A program made the translations under genes and the position numbers. Below are positions 6,685-8,099 of a stretch of DNA of 8,099 nucleotides, in pieces (within the stretch, counting starts at the first letter, position 1; the number at the start of each line of letters is the position of its first letter). The stretch covers positions 1-8,099 of the forward strand of contig VBHI01000007.1 of NCBI GenBank assembly GCA_005881495.1, written 5' to 3'. The DNA comes from Chloroflexota bacterium (GTDB lineage: Bacteria > Chloroflexota > Ktedonobacteria > Ktedonobacterales > Ktedonobacteraceae). Below the pieces are notes generated by a model, which searched no databases, was not told where the DNA came from, and was given only the letters and a program-made list of their open reading frames with translations.

Positions 6685-6714
6685 CTTTATCTCATCGTTA
6701 TCTGATAAAGATAA
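6685..6714. promoter_or_regulatory. Cluster of TTATC/GATAA motifs in the sufB leader
   Basis: CTTTATC (6685-6691) is an inverted repeat of GATAAAG (6704-6710). Inside it, TTATCTGATAA (6698-6708) is itself a near-palindrome, and a further GATAA is at 6710-6714. Four half-sites thus lie within 30 bp, downstream of the predicted transcription start and upstream of the ribosome-binding site. The spacing suits a repressor operator or a small RNA structure. The regulator is unknown. Confidence 0.4.
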
Positions 6715-6769
6715 TACAGAAAGCGACTGCTCTCTGATAATCCTTAGTTAACTACTCGGATTTACTTGT

Positions 6770-6798
6770 ATTATAGGTCTTTTAGTATGTGTTGTCAA
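6770..6798 (-). promoter_or_regulatory. Consensus sigma70-type promoter of sufB
   Basis: On the minus strand, a perfect TTGACA (6793-6798) and a perfect TATAAT (6770-6775) are separated by exactly 17 bp. Transcription should start near 6763, giving a leader of about 100 nt before the sufB ATG at 6660. The full consensus suggests strong basal transcription that would need repression or leader control to be modulated. The -35 lies only about 20 bp from the presumed end of the neighbouring IS. Confidence 0.85.
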
Positions 6799-6817
6799 GT
6801 TAATTGAGATGATTGGC

Positions 6818-8099
6818 CAGGGCTGTTGCAAAGTCAGTTAGGCATTAAGCTGTCTAAGGAAGCGAGTGCTTTATCGAGATGAGAGGCGAAATCGCGTCTG
6901 GCGTGAGCTCTATTCGTTTCTCCGCGTCTCGCAAAGAGTCCAAGAACGATGTTGTTGAGGATGGCCAGCATTTCTGGCGCGTGGCCCATGCGCAACTGGG
7001 CGTGATCCTCTTGCATGGTCACGTCTCGCCGCTGATGCAACCCATTCTCAATTCCCCCCTGACACGCGCGTCAATTCGAGGAGCCGTTTGGGAGCTGCCA
7101 GATACGCCGGTAAACTGGTCATCCCAGAGCGTACCTGTGTTTCGGTTTTCCCCAGGGCGTTGGGGCTCTGCCGTGCGAGTTTGAAGACTTGATCCAGTCC
7201 TGGCCAGTCACTGTAGTCGGCAAGCAAGTGACTTCCACCGATCGATCGTTTGTCCAAGCGTCCAGGTCCTTTCTCGCTGGGGCTTGCTCGGCGGAAATCC
7301 ATCGGAGGAGCCGGCGTTCCTGCCCGCTTGCGATGCGGCTGGAAGAGGTCTTCACTATCCTGGCGTACGGTGGCTTCATGGTCTTTGACCATCCAGAGAT
7401 AATCTCCATGGGCTTGGACCACCTTCAGACTCAGTGTGCGCCGAGCAAACAGGGCGTCTGAGCTTCCGACCACTCCTCGCAAATCAATCTGTTTGAGTAC
7501 GGTTGGCGCAAAGGTGATTTCGCGACCTTTCTTCTGCCCATTCATCTGAGCCAACACCACGCCTGGTTGGGGCTGGTACACCGCCAGCAAATGCACGCCT
7601 GCTGTTCCTCCCACAGGGATGGTTCCTCGCATCGTTTTCCCATCAAGGGCCAGCTGGATACTCCCCCGTTTGCCAGGAGCTCTTCTGAGGGCCTGTGCAA
7701 CAAACTGGCCAACTCTCTCTTCCCCCTCATGCGGCTCCACGCCATGCCCGAGAACCCGACTCCAGGTACTAGAATGGGGCATGCTCTCTCGTTTGAGATG
7801 GAAGAGCTGACTCAATTCAGGCCTGCGCAGTTTGGCCCAATGAGCCATCCCACGACTACTCTCTTGACCTGCCCATTTTGCCAGAACCCCGATCATGAGC
7901 AGGCGCGGCCCTCCGATAGCGTACCCCACGTCGATGACGATGATCGGGAATCGTTTGTAAGCAGGCATAGAGCGCGTCTAAATCAAAAAGCAGCGCTTGC
8001 TTGGGAAGGCGAAGTGAAGCCGAAATTGTGCTATCTTTCATGGATGAACCTTTCGTTGGTATGATGATCATGTTTCAACCATTCATATCGTGCGAAAGG
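6818..8099 (-). mobile_element. ISAs1-family insertion sequence, decayed, cut by the right window edge
   Basis: The element is recognised from its transposase. The end after the transposase stop may begin at CAGGGCTGTTGCAAAG (from 6818), about 16 bp past the stop codon at 6834; this boundary is a guess from position and sequence style. No inverse copy of that sequence is present between the transposase start at 8041 and 8099, so the other terminal inverted repeat and the target-site duplication must lie beyond the window. Confidence 0.6.
6834..8041 (-). pseudogene. ISAs1-family transposase, two frameshifts
   Basis: This is a DDE transposase of the ISAs1 (H-repeat-like) family that must be read in two frames across three segments. 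Segment one starts at ATG 8039-8041 (MKDSTISASLRL), with AAAGG about seven bases upstream, and contains IPDHRHRRGVRY. An extra base near 7902-7906 shifts the frame. Segment two continues with LLMIGVLAKWAGQE and runs to the stop at 7048. It holds ALDGKTMRG (first catalytic Asp, codon 7642-7644), GVHLLAVYQPQPGVVLAQ, SSDALFARR (second Asp, 7456-7458), GDYLWMVKDHEATV and DYSDWPGLDQVFKL. A second extra base near a run of six G residues (7054-7059) shifts the frame again. Segment three holds GIENGLHQRRDVTMQED (catalytic Glu codon 7008-7010) and ends at 6834. The usual HW before GIEN appears as QG. The DDE triad is intact but split, so the protein is probably inactive. Confidence 0.9.

Noticed and set aside
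7567..8064. Plus-strand open frame of 165 codons within the IS
   Set aside because: It lies antisense to the transposase pseudogene, whose conserved motifs decide the strand.
1..8099. tRNA, rRNA or CRISPR array
   Set aside because: No cloverleaf, rRNA-like stretch or regularly spaced repeat array was seen; the T-box is the only structured RNA with good support.

Overview
The window is a stretch of bacterial chromosome with short intergenic gaps, genes on both strands and one decayed insertion sequence at the right edge. A single-chain glycyl-tRNA synthetase under T-box control, SUF-type iron-sulfur assembly, very long hairpins after genes and a short palindromic intergenic repeat suggest a Gram-positive-like lineage. 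Chloroflexota of the Ktedonobacteria type is my best guess. This rests on gene content and general impression, not on any database match.

Layout from left to right. The minus strand carries the first 56 codons of an endonuclease/exonuclease/phosphatase-family protein (start at 169), then a 30-bp-stem hairpin (276-343), then glyS (352-1716). Its leader (about 1734-1990) is a glycine T-box riboswitch with a GGC specifier, a canonical T-box sequence and an intrinsic terminator. On the plus strand follows a 404-residue protein (2136-3350) with a C-terminal DUF6036/AbiEii-like nucleotidyltransferase domain fused to an unrecognised helical N-terminal half. A hairpin-containing repeat lies after it. 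A DinB-like protein (3580-4086, minus) is divergent from a PLP-dependent threonine/serine dehydratase (4207-5187, plus). The dehydratase converges on sufB (5260-6660, minus), and the two are separated by a perfect 62-bp palindrome that can terminate transcription from both sides. sufB has a consensus sigma70-type promoter (6770-6798) and a leader with clustered GATAA/TTATC motifs. From about 6818 to the right edge lies an ISAs1-family element whose transposase is broken by two frameshifts.

The genes do not form one pathway. Glycyl-tRNA charging, Fe-S assembly and amino-acid deamination are housekeeping functions, each in its own transcription unit. The parts most worth a second look are the fused nucleotidyltransferase protein with a possible internal translation start, an extra strand in the glyS T-box that can compete for the terminator, the two very long perfect hairpins, and the regulatory DNA between sufB and the IS end.
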